Of a stretch of DNA of 64,000 bases, positions 44,364 through 53,940 are shown in pieces. Position numbers and translations under genes: made by a program. Source of the stretch: CAWBQO01 sp963790965 (GTDB lineage Bacteria; Bacteroidota; Rhodothermia; Rhodothermales; DASSAV01); the NCBI GenBank assembly GCA_963790965.1, contig CAWBQO010000001.1:310001-374000 (forward strand), in the 5' to 3' direction. The notes below the pieces were generated by a model that saw only the letters and a list, made by a program, of their open reading frames with translations, did not search any database and was not told the DNA's origin. Every line of letters starts with the position of its first letter. Position 1 is the stretch's first letter.

Positions 44364-45278
44364 ATGTCCGATATCGCTCCCGTCCTTACCGCTCCGCCCG
44401 TCAACGGTAAAGCACGTAAACCCGAAGCCGCCGCCCCCGTCCCGTACCTGCGTATCGCCCCCAAAAAGGGCTGGCAGGTCATCGACTGGCGCGAACTCGT
44501 CGCCTACCGCGACCTCTTCTGGTTCCTCACCCTCCGCGACGTAACCGTCAAGTACAAGCAGACCATCCTCGGACTCGGCTGGGCCGTCATCCGCCCCGTC
44601 TTCTCGATGGTCGTCTTTACCGTCGTCTTCGGCGGCCTCGCCTCGGTCCCGTCGGACGGCGTGCCCTACGCCCTCTTCTCCTTCGCCGCCCTCCTGCCGT
44701 GGACCTACTTCTCGACCGCCCTGAACGCCTCTACGGGTAGCCTCGTCGCCAACTCGGGCATGCTCACGAAGGTCTACTTCCCCCGCCTGATCATTCCCAC
44801 CACGCCCGTCCTGAGCAACCTGGCCGATTTCGGCATCGCCTTCATCATCCTGCTCGGCATGATGGCGTGGTTCGGCGTCATGCCCACCGCCGCCGTCGTG
44901 TTCCTTCCCGTCCTCATCCTCATGATGATGCTCACCGCCGTCGGCACCGGACTCTGGCTCTCCGCCCTTGCCATCCAGTACCGCGACGTAAATCAGGCCA
45001 TGCAGTTCATTGTGCAGCTCGGCATGTACGCCGCGCCCGTCGTCTGGCCTGTCTCGCTGATCACGGAAAAACTGCCCGTCTGGGGCGAAACCATCCGCCT
45101 CGTCTACGCCCTCTACCCGATGGCCGGCGTCATCGAGGGCTTCCGCGCCTCTTTGCTCGGAACGACCGCGATGCCATGGGATCTCATCGGCATCGGCTTC
45201 GCCTCCGCCCTCTTCATGGCCGTCACCGGAGCGTTCTACTTCAAGCGCATGGAGCGCGTCTTCGCCGACGTGGCGTAA
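44364..45278 (+). CDS. wzm: ABC-2 polysaccharide export permease (Wzm type)
   Basis: A 304-residue membrane permease with six helices, preceded by a cytosolic leader. Family stretches are RDVTVKYKQTILGLGWAVIRP at the first helix and, near the end, LGMYAAPVVWPVSLI and YALYPMAGVIEGFRASLLG. It exports lipid-linked O-antigen or another surface glycan with the Wzt ATPase, whose gene starts 34 bases downstream. The ATG at 44364 (MSDIAPVLTAPPV) is preferred over an upstream frame that extends to 44307. It is the first gene of the polysaccharide locus and follows the repeat array by about 240 bases. Confidence 0.93.
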   Translation: MSDIAPVLTAPPVNGKARKPEAAAPVPYLRIAPKKGWQVIDWRELVAYRDLFWFLTLRDVTVKYKQTILGLGWAVIRPVFSMVVFTVVFGGLASVPSDGVPYALFSFAALLPWTYFSTALNASTGSLVANSGMLTKVYFPRLIIPTTPVLSNLADFGIAFIILLGMMAWFGVMPTAAVVFLPVLILMMMLTAVGTGLWLSALAIQYRDVNQAMQFIVQLGMYAAPVVWPVSLITEKLPVWGETIRLVYALYPMAGVIEGFRASLLGTTAMPWDLIGIGFASALFMAVTGAFYFKRMERVFADVA

Positions 45279-45311
45279 CCGACTCGGCAAGCCCCATTTT
45301 TCTGATATAGC

Positions 45312-46607
45312 ATGAGCAATCTCGCCATTAAGGTCGAAGGGATCGGCAAGCAGTACCGCATTGGCCTGCAGGAAGAGCGCCACGATACGCTCGTCGGCTC
45401 GATCACGGCCGCCCTTAAGTACCCGATGAAGAACCTGGCTCGACTTCGCAGCCTGAGTGCCTTCCGCCGGGACGACGAGGCGGACATCGTCTGGGCGCTG
45501 CGCGACGTTTCGTTCGAAGTGCAGGAGGGCGAGGTCGTCGGCATCATCGGCCATAACGGCGCGGGCAAGAGCACGCTGCTCAAGATCCTCTCGCGCATCA
45601 CCGAGCCGTCGCGCGGCTACATCGACCTTTACGGCCGCGTGGCGAGCCTGCTGGAAGTAGGCACGGGCTTCCATCCGGAGCTGACCGGCCGGGAGAACGT
45701 CTTTCTTAACGGCACCATCCTCGGCATGACCAAGGCCGAGATCGACCGCAAGTACGACGAGATCGTGGACTTCTCGGGCATCGAGAAGTTCATCGACACG
45801 CCCGTCAAGCGCTATTCCTCCGGAATGAAAGTGCGGCTGGCCTTCGCCGTAGCCGCGCACCTGGACCCGGAGATTCTGCTGATCGACGAGGTACTGGCCG
45901 TTGGCGACGCCGCTTTCCAGCGCAAATGCCTCGGCAAGATGGAGAGTGTCGCGCGCGGTGGCCGCACCGTCCTCTTCGTGAGCCACGACATGGCCGCCGT
46001 ACAGCAGCTCTGCCGAAGGTGCATCCTCCTGAAGGACGGGACCGTCGTTGCTGATGGCGACACGGACGAAATCATCCGCCAGTACCTCACGCACGCCTCG
46101 GCGGGCAGCGGACTGCAAGGTTCGTGGACCATTGAGGACGAGGACATCACCGCAATGTCGTGCCGCCTCCTCGACGCCGCCGGGCTGCCCCGCGGAAGCT
46201 TCATGAGCAGCGAACCCATCAATATCGAGGTGGAAGTGACGGCCCGCCGCTGGACTTCCCACCACGAGTTGAAGATCGTGGTTGAGAATTCGCTTGGACT
46301 CACAATATTCGACACCAATAACTTGAGCTCGCTGCCTCCCGCGGAAGAGACAAGGTCGGGCGTGGTTCGCTTTCAGATATCCTTGCCGCAGAACCTGTTC
46401 AACAGCGGCTCCTACTACATCTCGCCGGAAGTCTCGCTTCACGGCGAGCGCTGGATTCACCGCGCCTCTCGCGCCCTGCAGTTCGAGGTAGAGTACAGCC
46501 CCGGCCTCAACGGCCTCAAGTACAAAGGCCGCAGAGGATTCGTCGCGCCGGAGGTGGAGTGGGAACGACTTGATCAGTCTGCCGCGATCAGTATGGTAGC
46601 ATTATGA
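45312..46607 (+). CDS. wzt: ABC polysaccharide export ATPase with glycan-binding domain (Wzt type)
   Basis: A 431-residue protein. The N-terminal nucleotide-binding domain has the Walker A GHNGAGKST (about 80-88), the KRYSSGMKVRLAFAVAAHL signature region and the Walker B ILLIDEVLAVGD. The C-terminal ~170 residues are a Wzt_C-like beta-sandwich (SSEPINIEVEVTAR, LFNSGSYYISPEVSL) that in O-antigen systems recognises the end of the finished chain before export. So chain ends in this organism are probably modified. It pairs with Wzm upstream and its stop overlaps the next gene's start (ATGA, 46604-46607). Confidence 0.94.
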   Translation: MSNLAIKVEGIGKQYRIGLQEERHDTLVGSITAALKYPMKNLARLRSLSAFRRDDEADIVWALRDVSFEVQEGEVVGIIGHNGAGKSTLLKILSRITEPSRGYIDLYGRVASLLEVGTGFHPELTGRENVFLNGTILGMTKAEIDRKYDEIVDFSGIEKFIDTPVKRYSSGMKVRLAFAVAAHLDPEILLIDEVLAVGDAAFQRKCLGKMESVARGGRTVLFVSHDMAAVQQLCRRCILLKDGTVVADGDTDEIIRQYLTHASAGSGLQGSWTIEDEDITAMSCRLLDAAGLPRGSFMSSEPINIEVEVTARRWTSHHELKIVVENSLGLTIFDTNNLSSLPPAEETRSGVVRFQISLPQNLFNSGSYYISPEVSLHGERWIHRASRALQFEVEYSPGLNGLKYKGRRGFVAPEVEWERLDQSAAISMVAL

Positions 46608-47773
46608 GTGCAAGCGAACGGGCCACCGTCCGCCGGGACGAAGCAGCGCGCCTCTCCCACCTCATGGAAGCGCAGCGGCCGTTCTCGTACGTTCGGCTTG
46701 GAGACGGTGAGCAGCGCTACCTTCGGCAACTTGCCAATGGGATTACTGATCTCTATGAGGCGTCAAACTCACGTGAGAACACGTCTTTGGACACGCACGC
46801 CAACATGCGGTCCTTCGGGGTACGTCCTGAGTTTTACGAGCGGCTAAAGCGCAGTTTTGAGAGAGCGTCATACCTTGATCTGTATGATCACTATCAGGGG
46901 CGCGAGCATCAACTGGCGGGGTTAAAGCTCGACCTTCCTCCCGCGCAGACTACCAATCCGATTCCGGAGACCGCTCAGATCTTCTTTGACTGGACGCAGC
47001 AGCACTTCGCCTCCTTCATTAGCGGCAAGCGCGTACTGATCGCTTCGGCCGAGTCGCCGCTTCTGGAAAGGCTATACGCGAACTCGGCATATCGAACCAT
47101 CGCGAAGAGCTACTGGCCTGCCGAGGGCGAGGTGTTCTTCTACCGCTTTCCGGAGGACGGTTTTAAGTTTTGGGAGAACCTCGACAGCATCAAGGCCGAG
47201 TTGGCCGCGACTATTCGGCGCGAGCGTATCGATGCCCTATTCGTTTCCGTGTCATGGGGAGCGAAGATCCTGGGCGTGGAGCTTGCCGAGGAAGAGAACA
47301 TCGTAACATTCGATCTGGGCAGCCTTACGTGTGGACTCGCCTACGCCGCCACGCCCGGGTTCAGCATCCAGCGGCGCAGCCATTTCCCCTATTTCTTCCG
47401 CGTACCGCTCGACGTGTATGCCGCCGCCATGATGGAGGCCTACCCGTACCTCTCCGGCGACCAGATGCTGCGGAAGATCCAGGCACAGCTTTGCCTGGAC
47501 CTCTACGAGAAAAAGTCGGGCAACAGCGTGGGGTTCATGACCGCCGAGCGCTCATCTTTCGATCCTCGTCCGGAGGACCTTGCGGCTTTTAGGGAGAGTC
47601 ACAACTACTACAAGCATACTCTTCTGCCGATACTCCGCAAAGAACACGGCCCCATCTCCGAAGCGCTCGTCAGAGACTTCGAGCAGTGGCGGAGAGTGAG
47701 GGGTGTTGGATGGGATGGGAAGGTGTTCAGGGCAGCGTTAGCAGTTAAGAAATCGGTCAGCCAGAAGGCCTAA
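46604..47773 (+). CDS. GT-D-like putative glycosyltransferase
   Basis: A 389-residue soluble protein translationally coupled to wzt by ATGA. Near the N-terminus it has FSYVRLGDGEQRYL, which recalls the RxGDGE motif of GT-D fold (DUF1792) glycosyltransferases. Later SGKRVLIASAESPLLE and LFVSVSWGAKILGVELAEEE resemble the second, nucleotide-sugar-facing half of that fold. The match is by eye only and distant; the middle part (residues 60-130) is not recognised. Position directly after the export ATPase suggests a role in building or capping the exported glycan. No signal peptide or membrane helix. Confidence 0.6.
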   Translation: MSASERATVRRDEAARLSHLMEAQRPFSYVRLGDGEQRYLRQLANGITDLYEASNSRENTSLDTHANMRSFGVRPEFYERLKRSFERASYLDLYDHYQGREHQLAGLKLDLPPAQTTNPIPETAQIFFDWTQQHFASFISGKRVLIASAESPLLERLYANSAYRTIAKSYWPAEGEVFFYRFPEDGFKFWENLDSIKAELAATIRRERIDALFVSVSWGAKILGVELAEEENIVTFDLGSLTCGLAYAATPGFSIQRRSHFPYFFRVPLDVYAAAMMEAYPYLSGDQMLRKIQAQLCLDLYEKKSGNSVGFMTAERSSFDPRPEDLAAFRESHNYYKHTLLPILRKEHGPISEALVRDFEQWRRVRGVGWDGKVFRAALAVKKSVSQKA

Positions 47774-47777
47774 AGTT

Positions 47778-48731
47778 ATGACAGCGTCGTCTCACCCTCT
47801 TGTCAGCGTTCTCATCCCCTGCTACAATGCTGAGCGGTTCATCGCTGACGCCATTGATAGTGCTCTCGGGCAGACCTACCCTAACATAGAAGTCGTTGTT
47901 GTAGACGACGGATCGACGGATAGGAGTGTAGAAGTCATTAAGTCATATGATGGGAGGATCACATGGGAGGCCGGCCCTAACCGCGGCGGCTGCATGGCTC
48001 GTAACAGGGCATTTGAACTTTCGACAGGTGAGTACATCCAGTTCAACGACGCGGATGATCTCCTGTGCCTCGATAAGGTGGAGAAGCAGATTGGCTTTCT
48101 TATCCGCGATGAGGCGGATATCGTCCTCAGTCAAGGCGCAAGCGTATCGGAGTCACTAGAGCCCCTTCCCCTGGCGGAGCCGTACCCGTTCTGGCCTGAC
48201 AAGGACGCCTTTTCCTACTTTCTTGATTACAGTTATTGGGTGTGTCTCCCGTTACACAAACGAAGCTTGCTTAAATCGGTGGGCGGCTTTAGACCGGGGC
48301 TGCGCCGAGCACAGGAAATGGACTTGCACCTTCGCCTTGCTGCCGAACAGCCTCGCCTTGCTATGGTAAACGAGCGGCTCGTCAAGGTTCGGCAACATGG
48401 CGGTCCCCGAGTCACCGATATTAAGGTGAAGCAGGCAGAGATGCTGAGTCTGTTTACCGCCATTGGCGAGGACGTACGGGACAAGCTCTTGCCGCATCAG
48501 AGCGCTTTGCTTGCAAGCAAGATTCATGACTGGAGTTCATGGTCGTACCGCCATGGTGACACCGCCGCGGGGGTGGAGGGCTTCGCGTTTGCCCGTACGC
48601 TGGCGCGCGATTATCCGATCCGGGAAAGGACATGGGTTCGCTTCATGGCTCAGACTGTTTCGCCCGTGTTTGCGGAACGGGTGCTCGCCACCGGCCGCAA
48701 CATCAAGCACGCGTTGACGGTGACTTCCTGA
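47778..48731 (+). CDS. GT2 family glycosyltransferase
   Basis: A 317-residue GT-A enzyme. It begins VSVLIPCYNAERFIADAIDS, has VVVDDGSTDRS and the metal-binding FNDADDL (DxD-like) near residue 95, then WEAGPNRGGCMARNRA, typical of GT2. A C-terminal ~90-residue helical tail carries no membrane segment. It resembles the protein encoded at 54729 along its whole length, so the two look like paralogues with different specificities. It starts four bases after the GT-D-like gene. Confidence 0.92.
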   Translation: MTASSHPLVSVLIPCYNAERFIADAIDSALGQTYPNIEVVVVDDGSTDRSVEVIKSYDGRITWEAGPNRGGCMARNRAFELSTGEYIQFNDADDLLCLDKVEKQIGFLIRDEADIVLSQGASVSESLEPLPLAEPYPFWPDKDAFSYFLDYSYWVCLPLHKRSLLKSVGGFRPGLRRAQEMDLHLRLAAEQPRLAMVNERLVKVRQHGGPRVTDIKVKQAEMLSLFTAIGEDVRDKLLPHQSALLASKIHDWSSWSYRHGDTAAGVEGFAFARTLARDYPIRERTWVRFMAQTVSPVFAERVLATGRNIKHALTVTS

Positions 48732-48738
48732 TACCTTC

Positions 48739-49680
48739 ATGCCTTCTTTGCCTCTCATTTCCATCATCACCCCCTCCTTCAACCAGGCGGAGTACATTGA
48801 GGAGACTATTGACAGCGTCCTTTCGCAGGGCTATCCGAACCTCGAGTATATCATTGTGGACGGGGGGAGTACGGATGGGTCGGTCGAGATCATCCGTAAG
48901 TACGAGAAGCACCTGGCCTGGTGGGTGTCCGAGAAGGACCGGGGGCAGAGCCACGCCATCAACAAAGGGCTTGAACGCGCCACGGGCGACATTCTCGCCT
49001 ACCTGAACTCGGACGATTATTATCTTCCCGGCGCGTTTCAGGCGGTCGCGGAGCTGCACCGGGCGAATCCCGACGCCGGACTCCTGCACGGGAGGTGCCG
49101 CCGTGTAGACGAACACGGGCATACCTTGGGTAGTCAGTTCGGTAGATTTGATAGCCCAGAGGACCTTCTTAATGTGTGGGAAGTGTGGTGGCGTAAGCGG
49201 CAGGTCGTTCAGCCGGAGGTATTCTGGACCCGCGCAGCTTCAAATAGGGTCGGCCTCCTCCGAGAGGATCTGCACTTCATCATGGACTACGACTACTGGC
49301 TCCGCATTGTGCTTGCAGGTTTCGCCGTCGCGCGCTCGGACCAGGAGTTCACTGCTTTCCGATTCCATCCTGCTCAAAAGTCGGAGCGTAGCAAGGAAGT
49401 GGCGCTGGAAATGCTCCGGCGCACCGAGGGCGATCTGTGGAATCAGGAGGTGCCGATCAGCCCTCTGCGGCGGAGACGGATGCAGGGAAGCTGGCTCTAC
49501 AGTGCCCGCTTCATTCCGGAGGCCGACGCCTCTCTCGCAGCGGGGGAAGGCGCATTGAGGCGACACCAGAAGCTACTGGGCCTCGTGGCCCGGCGTCCGC
49601 AGCTGCTCCTCTCGCCCGGACTGCGCGGGCGCATCGGCACCTTGCTGCGCGAGCGGCTTCAATCAGAACCCGGCTCATGA
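48739..49680 (+). CDS. GT2 family glycosyltransferase
   Basis: A 313-residue GT2 enzyme, with ISIITPSFNQAEYIEETIDS, IIVDGGSTDGSVEII, KDRGQSHAINKGLERATGDI and the metal-site LNSDDYYLPG. FIMDYDYWLRIVLAGF and FRFHPAQKSE are typical of the WcaA-like subgroup. It belongs to the run of sugar transferases building the exported polysaccharide. The TGA stop is overlapped by an ATG (49677-49680, ATGA), which is the probable true start of the next gene. Confidence 0.92.
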   Translation: MPSLPLISIITPSFNQAEYIEETIDSVLSQGYPNLEYIIVDGGSTDGSVEIIRKYEKHLAWWVSEKDRGQSHAINKGLERATGDILAYLNSDDYYLPGAFQAVAELHRANPDAGLLHGRCRRVDEHGHTLGSQFGRFDSPEDLLNVWEVWWRKRQVVQPEVFWTRAASNRVGLLREDLHFIMDYDYWLRIVLAGFAVARSDQEFTAFRFHPAQKSERSKEVALEMLRRTEGDLWNQEVPISPLRRRRMQGSWLYSARFIPEADASLAAGEGALRRHQKLLGLVARRPQLLLSPGLRGRIGTLLRERLQSEPGS

Positions 49681-49756
49681 CGCTCTCCCCCGGTGCCCTC
49701 CTCTCAAGTTTCGCCAGACGTTCGGCCATGGGCTGCGCGTTGCGTATTACCGTGAT

Positions 49757-50476
49757 GTGGTGCGGCCGCGGATCTTGAAGTCCGCGCCGGTTACGGGGCT
49801 GACGGACGGCCGGTGCGAGATCCACGTGCTGACTTCTGCGGGCGACTGGCTGAACCTCGCGTGGGCGCTGAAGAGCTTCTACCGCGCCTCCGGCCGCCGC
49901 TACCGCCTGTGCATTCACGAGGACGGCACGCTGCCGGATGAGGGAGCGGCGGCGCTCGGGAGGCTCTTTCCAGATGCCCGGCTGATCCGCCGCACAGAGG
50001 CAGACGCCGCCGTCCTGCCGACCCTCGAGGCGTATCCCCGCTGCCACGACTTTCGCTCCACGAACACGCTCTCGCTCAAGCTCTTCGACTTTCGTCACTA
50101 CCTCGAGAGCGAACGAATGCTGCTGCTCGACAGCGACGTGCTCTTTTTCTCCGAGCCTACCGAACTCCTGCGCCGCATCGAGGACCCGTCCTATCGCCTC
50201 AACACGGTTAATGGGGATGTGGATTCCGCGTTTACGGTAGATCCGGCCGTGGCGGAAGAGGCGGCAGGCGTTAAGCTCCTCCCCCGCTTCAACTCCGGCC
50301 TCGGCCTCATCCACCGCGACTCCCTCCGGTTGGACTGGATGGAGGAGTATCTTGGCGTTCCGGACATAAAACGAAAATACTGGCTTATCGAGCAGACCCT
50401 TTTCGCACTCTGTTCGTCTCGCTTCGGCGTGGAATTGCTGCCTCCACAGTATGACGTGTTTCTTCCGGCTCCTTGA
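49757..50476 (+). CDS. GT8-like/nucleotide-diphospho-sugar transferase, start obscured by an indel
   Basis: The open frame from a GTG at 49757 encodes 239 residues: EIHVLTSAGDWLNLAWALKS, then RYRLCIHEDGTLPDEGAAAL, the metal-type MLLLDSDVLFFSEPTELL and RFNSGLGLIHRDSLRLDW, which suit a GT-A enzyme of the GT8/rhamnan-type group. In-frame sequence upstream reads KFRQTFGHGLRVAYYRDVVR, which looks like protein, but lacks a start; the ATG at 49677, coupled to the previous stop, is in another frame. A single indel near 49690-49705 would join them, giving about 265 residues. The sugar is unknown. Confidence 0.7.
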   Translation: MVRPRILKSAPVTGLTDGRCEIHVLTSAGDWLNLAWALKSFYRASGRRYRLCIHEDGTLPDEGAAALGRLFPDARLIRRTEADAAVLPTLEAYPRCHDFRSTNTLSLKLFDFRHYLESERMLLLDSDVLFFSEPTELLRRIEDPSYRLNTVNGDVDSAFTVDPAVAEEAAGVKLLPRFNSGLGLIHRDSLRLDWMEEYLGVPDIKRKYWLIEQTLFALCSSRFGVELLPPQYDVFLPAP

Positions 50477-50594
50477 ACGGAGCACCAAGCCGACACTATG
50501 TCGGCGCCGTCCGGCACAGGATGTACGGTGAGGGTGTTTCGCGCCTGGTTCGCGACTGCGCGCTTTAGTAATAACCGATCAACAGAACTCTTCC

Positions 50595-51339
50595 ATGCGC
50601 ATCATTGGCATGTGTACCGTCCGAAAACGAGGGCGACATCATAGGTCAGTGCCTTGATCATGCCTCCCGTTATCTGGACGCCATCTTTGTGACAGATAAC
50701 GGGAGCGATGACAATACCGAAACGAGATCCACGCGCAGCATCCAGAAACTCGAAGGTGCGCTTTCTGGGAACGTTGGCCCATGGTCGCCGAAGAGTTCGT
50801 TGGCAGATCTGGGATATGTTCCGCAAACAGCTAACCATGCACGACTGGTGGATGTTGTAGATGCTGACGAGTTTATCCATGATGACCGACGGCGAAAGTG
50901 GAACATGCTGCTAGCGAGCGAGCTGACCATATCTTCGGCTTGATCGCAAACTTCTACTATACTGAGACTGAGTTGCGCGATTGGGAAGAAGGTCGAGAGA
51001 GTCTCGCGGATAGAAATCGGCCAATCGAAGAGCGAAGGCACTAGTACCGAATGCACAGTTGCCAGCCTCGGCTTTTCCGCAACCTTCCGTGGCTGCGGTG
51101 GAATGAGAACACGAGCAAGCCGTCCAATCTTTCCTGCCCTGCATCCTCGAACGTCATTTTGCGACACTACCAATACAGGGACGTACCGCAGATTCAGCTT
51201 CGAACCGCCACGCGCTCTGGCATGACACTGACCCTGAGCCTGGGCGGAGAATCCTCACTGGCGACGTGAGGATTGGACGAGCGCCGTATCGCCGAATGAT
51301 GATCCCAATCTAAGGGAGTGGAATCCGGCGAACCCTTAG
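50595..51339 (+). pseudogene. GT2 family glycosyltransferase, broken by frameshifts
   Basis: Pieces in all three frames give one transferase of about 245 residues: start MRIIGMCTVR, then NEGDIIGQCLDHASRYLDAI once the first shift is corrected, VTDNGSDDNTET, SKVRFLGTLAHGRRRVRWQI, HDWWMLLDADEFIHDDRR, IANFYYTETELRDWEEG, CQPRLFRNLPWLRWNENTSK, VILRHYQYRDVPQIQLR and a last part DDPNLREWNPANP ending at TAG 51337-51339. The DADEF motif and the YQYRDVPQIQLR stretch fit GT2 enzymes of the DUF-type group common in capsule loci. At least five indels are needed. Intact motifs throughout argue for errors or a very recent loss. Confidence 0.75.
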
Positions 51340-51690
51340 TACCTTGTTCAACGTGGCGACGTTCTCCAAAACCGTGCCGACACGGAAGACCTCACTTAAG
51401 TATATACGAGGACTCTTCGCCTCACTGGCCATGCAGCGCCCTGCTTTCATGTTTGATGATGCCTTTGACTCAAAGATAACGTCAGTGATATCGCAGGATT
51501 CATAGCCTCCTTTCAATCAAGTGTTTCTCGGAATTCCTAATCCTTCGCTATTGGCATACACGATGAAATCATTACAATCCGCCGTTCGCCATATTGCCAG
51601 CAAGACAGTTAGAACTTACAGATCATCCGAATGGGGTCGAATTGCAAACATAGTTCCTCGTCGTTTTTCCCCCAGTTGTGATTCTGGCCC
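51340..51690. other. AT-richer non-coding or unresolved stretch
   Basis: These ~350 bases are visibly AT-richer than the rest of the locus. No protein is recognised; a plus-strand frame open to 51510 reads TSLKYIRGLFASLAMQRPAF without a start. It may be the remains of another gene between the GT2 and the pyruvyltransferase remnants. Confidence 0.35.
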
Positions 51691-51699
51691 TTAGCCACG

Positions 51700-52604
51700 G
51701 ACTCCACCAGTAGGTCTAGATTTCGGTGCTTTTTTTTGTACGATACTCTGAATCTGGGTGATGACATTCGGCGACCATTGCACAGCTTGGCTTCCTGCCG
51801 ACACATTCTGCCGTTCTCGACCATTAAATAGGGATCGGCTTCATGAATATCATGGCCCTGGTGCGGTGGAGCCTGTTCAATGGTTGGTTTTCCCACAGAC
51901 CTGAAAACTGGCCTCCACCAAGCCAGATCCACCCATTGTTCGTCGCATTTCACGTCACTCCCTCTTGTCGATCCATTATGTAGTAATAATCGAATATTTC
52001 CTACAAATATTAACCCATTGGCTGCCGTGATTTATTTACAAGCCAGTTATTAGCGGAATACGGTGTGGAAAGCTATTTTTCAGGCTGTCTCAATTAACAC
52101 TTACAAATCTGGTATTGAAAGATCCGATAAGGTATTGATTGTTGATGGTCGACTCGACTCTAGTGATCACCACAGTTTGGCATCTAGTCTCATTCGAAAA
52201 ATCGTACCGTCAGATATCACATGGCTCCGCTATTCGGCTATCTCCTATTGTCCAAGAGGCGGAGAGATACAACTATGCAGGCAAACTACGGAGAGCTCTC
52301 GCTCTTCTTCATAATTATGCAGCTGCTAGCCTCGTTATTACGTCACGTCTCCATTGTGCCCTTCCCTCTCTCGCTCTTGGTACCCCTGTCATCTTCGTTC
52401 ACCCGAAATATCATGAAACCTAGCACGGTCCGATTTGATGGCTTTAGGAATATTCTTAACGGATATAGCCATCCGGACGAGACTGTTGTGATTTCTGATG
52501 ATGTTTTTCGTAACCAGTTTGAGGCTGTTCTACCTCTGCGGAATCAGTTACTGCAGACTATTTCATCTCGATCTCGTCTATCGACACGAGATCTTAGTAT
52601 GTAG
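51700..52604 (+). pseudogene. Polysaccharide pyruvyl transferase family protein, broken by frameshifts
   Basis: Plus-strand pieces read YDTLNLGDDI (51739-51768), RDRLHEYHGPGAV, NGWFSHRPENWPPPSQIHPL from about 51879 and, after another shift, ERYNYAGKLRRALALLHNYA and TSRLHCALPSLALGTPVIFV (about 52270-52400). A C-terminal part RFDGFRNILNGYSHPDETV ends at 52604. The NLGDDI start and the TSRLHxALPxLALGTPV motif are those of the pyruvyl transferase family, which adds pyruvate ketals to sugars of exported glycans. At least four indels lie between. The start codon is not certain and could be as far upstream as 51563. The region is AT-richer than its surroundings, which suggests transfer from another genome. 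Confidence 0.7.
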
Positions 52605-52628
52605 GTGTATACTAGAGTATTTGTCTGA

Positions 52629-53700
52629 ATGAACGTCCTCATGGCCCCCGACTTCCGCGCGGACAATCCGTACCAGCGCTGCTTGCCGGTGCGCTGGAGG
52701 CGGAGGGCGTGCGGGTGCACTTTCCGGTGGGCTACCGCCGGGGCCTGCCACTGCTGCGCGCCGTGCGGTCGCTCGCTCAGAAGCCGGACGTCCTGCACCT
52801 GCACTGGACAAGCCCGTACGTCCGAAAACCGGGCCTCTCGTGGAAAGCGGCTTATTACGCAAAGCTGCTCCTTGACCTGTCGCTCATCCGGGCCGGAGGC
52901 ACGCGGCTCGTCTGGACGAACCACAACGGCATTTCGCACGACAAGCCGTATCCGCGTCTGGAGCACTGGTTCGACGCCCGGCTCACCGGACTGGCCGACG
53001 CCGTGATCGTCCATGACGGTGTGGCGAAACAATACGTCGTTGAGCACCTCGGCGGGCGAGCGGACCGCGTGAGCGTCATCCCGCACGGGCACTTTCGCGA
53101 CGCCTACGCTCCGGCCGTTCCAAAAGAGGAGGCGCGCCGGGCGCTCGGCCTTCCGCCCTCGGGCCGCGTGTACCTCAACCTCGGCATGCTGCGCCCGTAC
53201 AAGGGACTTGAAGACCTCTTTGCCGCATGGCAGGCGCAGCAGGAACGGTTCGCCGGGGATACGCTGCTCGTCGCGGGCAAGCCGCTGGACGAAAGCTATG
53301 GCGGGCGCTCCGCGCGCTCGCCGCGGCCACGCCTGGAGCGCGCCTCGATGAAGGATTCATTCCCGATGAAAGCGTTCACCTGTACCTGAGCGCGGCGGAC
53401 GTGGTCGTGCTCCCCTTCCGTCAGATCTGGACCTCCGGCAGCCTTATTCTTGCCATGTCTTACGGGAAGCCGGTTATCGCGCCCCGTATGGGCGGTGTGG
53501 CTGAGACCTTAGGTGAGGCGGATGCGCTGCTTTATGATGCACATGATGAGAATGGGTTGAAGGATGTGCTGCTAGGGAGCAAGCATAAAGATCTGGAAGG
53601 ACTCTCGAGTCTAACCCGATCGGCCTGTGAGCGTTTGAACTGGAGAGACATTGGTGTTGCCCATGTATCCGCTTACCACCGGTCAGGCGCTGCTTTGTAG
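52629..53700 (+). pseudogene. GT4 family glycosyltransferase, two frameshifts
   Basis: The protein starts MNVLMAPDFRADNPYQ; after an indel near 52675 it continues as GALEAEGVRVHFPVGYRRGL, DVLHLHWTSPYVRKPGLSWK, IHDGVAKQYVV-type (here IVHDGVAKQYVVEHLGG), VSVIPHGHFRDAYAP and VYLNLGMLRPYKGLEDLF. A second indel near 53305 shifts to ARLDEGFIPDESVHLYLSAA, DVVVLPFRQIWTSGSLILAM and the GT4 end SYGKPVIAPRMGGVAETLGE. The GKPVIAP..GGVAE stretch binds the nucleotide sugar. Repaired length about 356 residues. All expected elements of a GT-B enzyme are present, so the gene is probably intact in the organism. Confidence 0.8.
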
Positions 53701-53940
53701 ACACGCTCAATCTCCTTTGACGCATGCTCCGGAAGTACCCGTTACTACGAGTCGAAAAAGGAAGCCAGTAAATCCGCTGTAGTCGTCTTAGCGTCCCGAG
53801 GTGTTAGTTTGGTTGGAGCGCATACACGTTCTACCTCGTGGAACTAAACACACGCCGCGATCTGCATTCTTCAATCTCCCCTGCCGAACATTGACGGCCA
53901 TATTGTCCGGACCTCCTTCCCAGTACCCCTGCATCAGTTC

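Noticed and set aside
50602..51953. Short minus-strand open frames in the AT-richer stretch (for example 51609-51953)
   Set aside because: Plus-strand frames hold recognisable GT2 and pyruvyltransferase motifs over the same bases, so the minus-strand frames are shadows.
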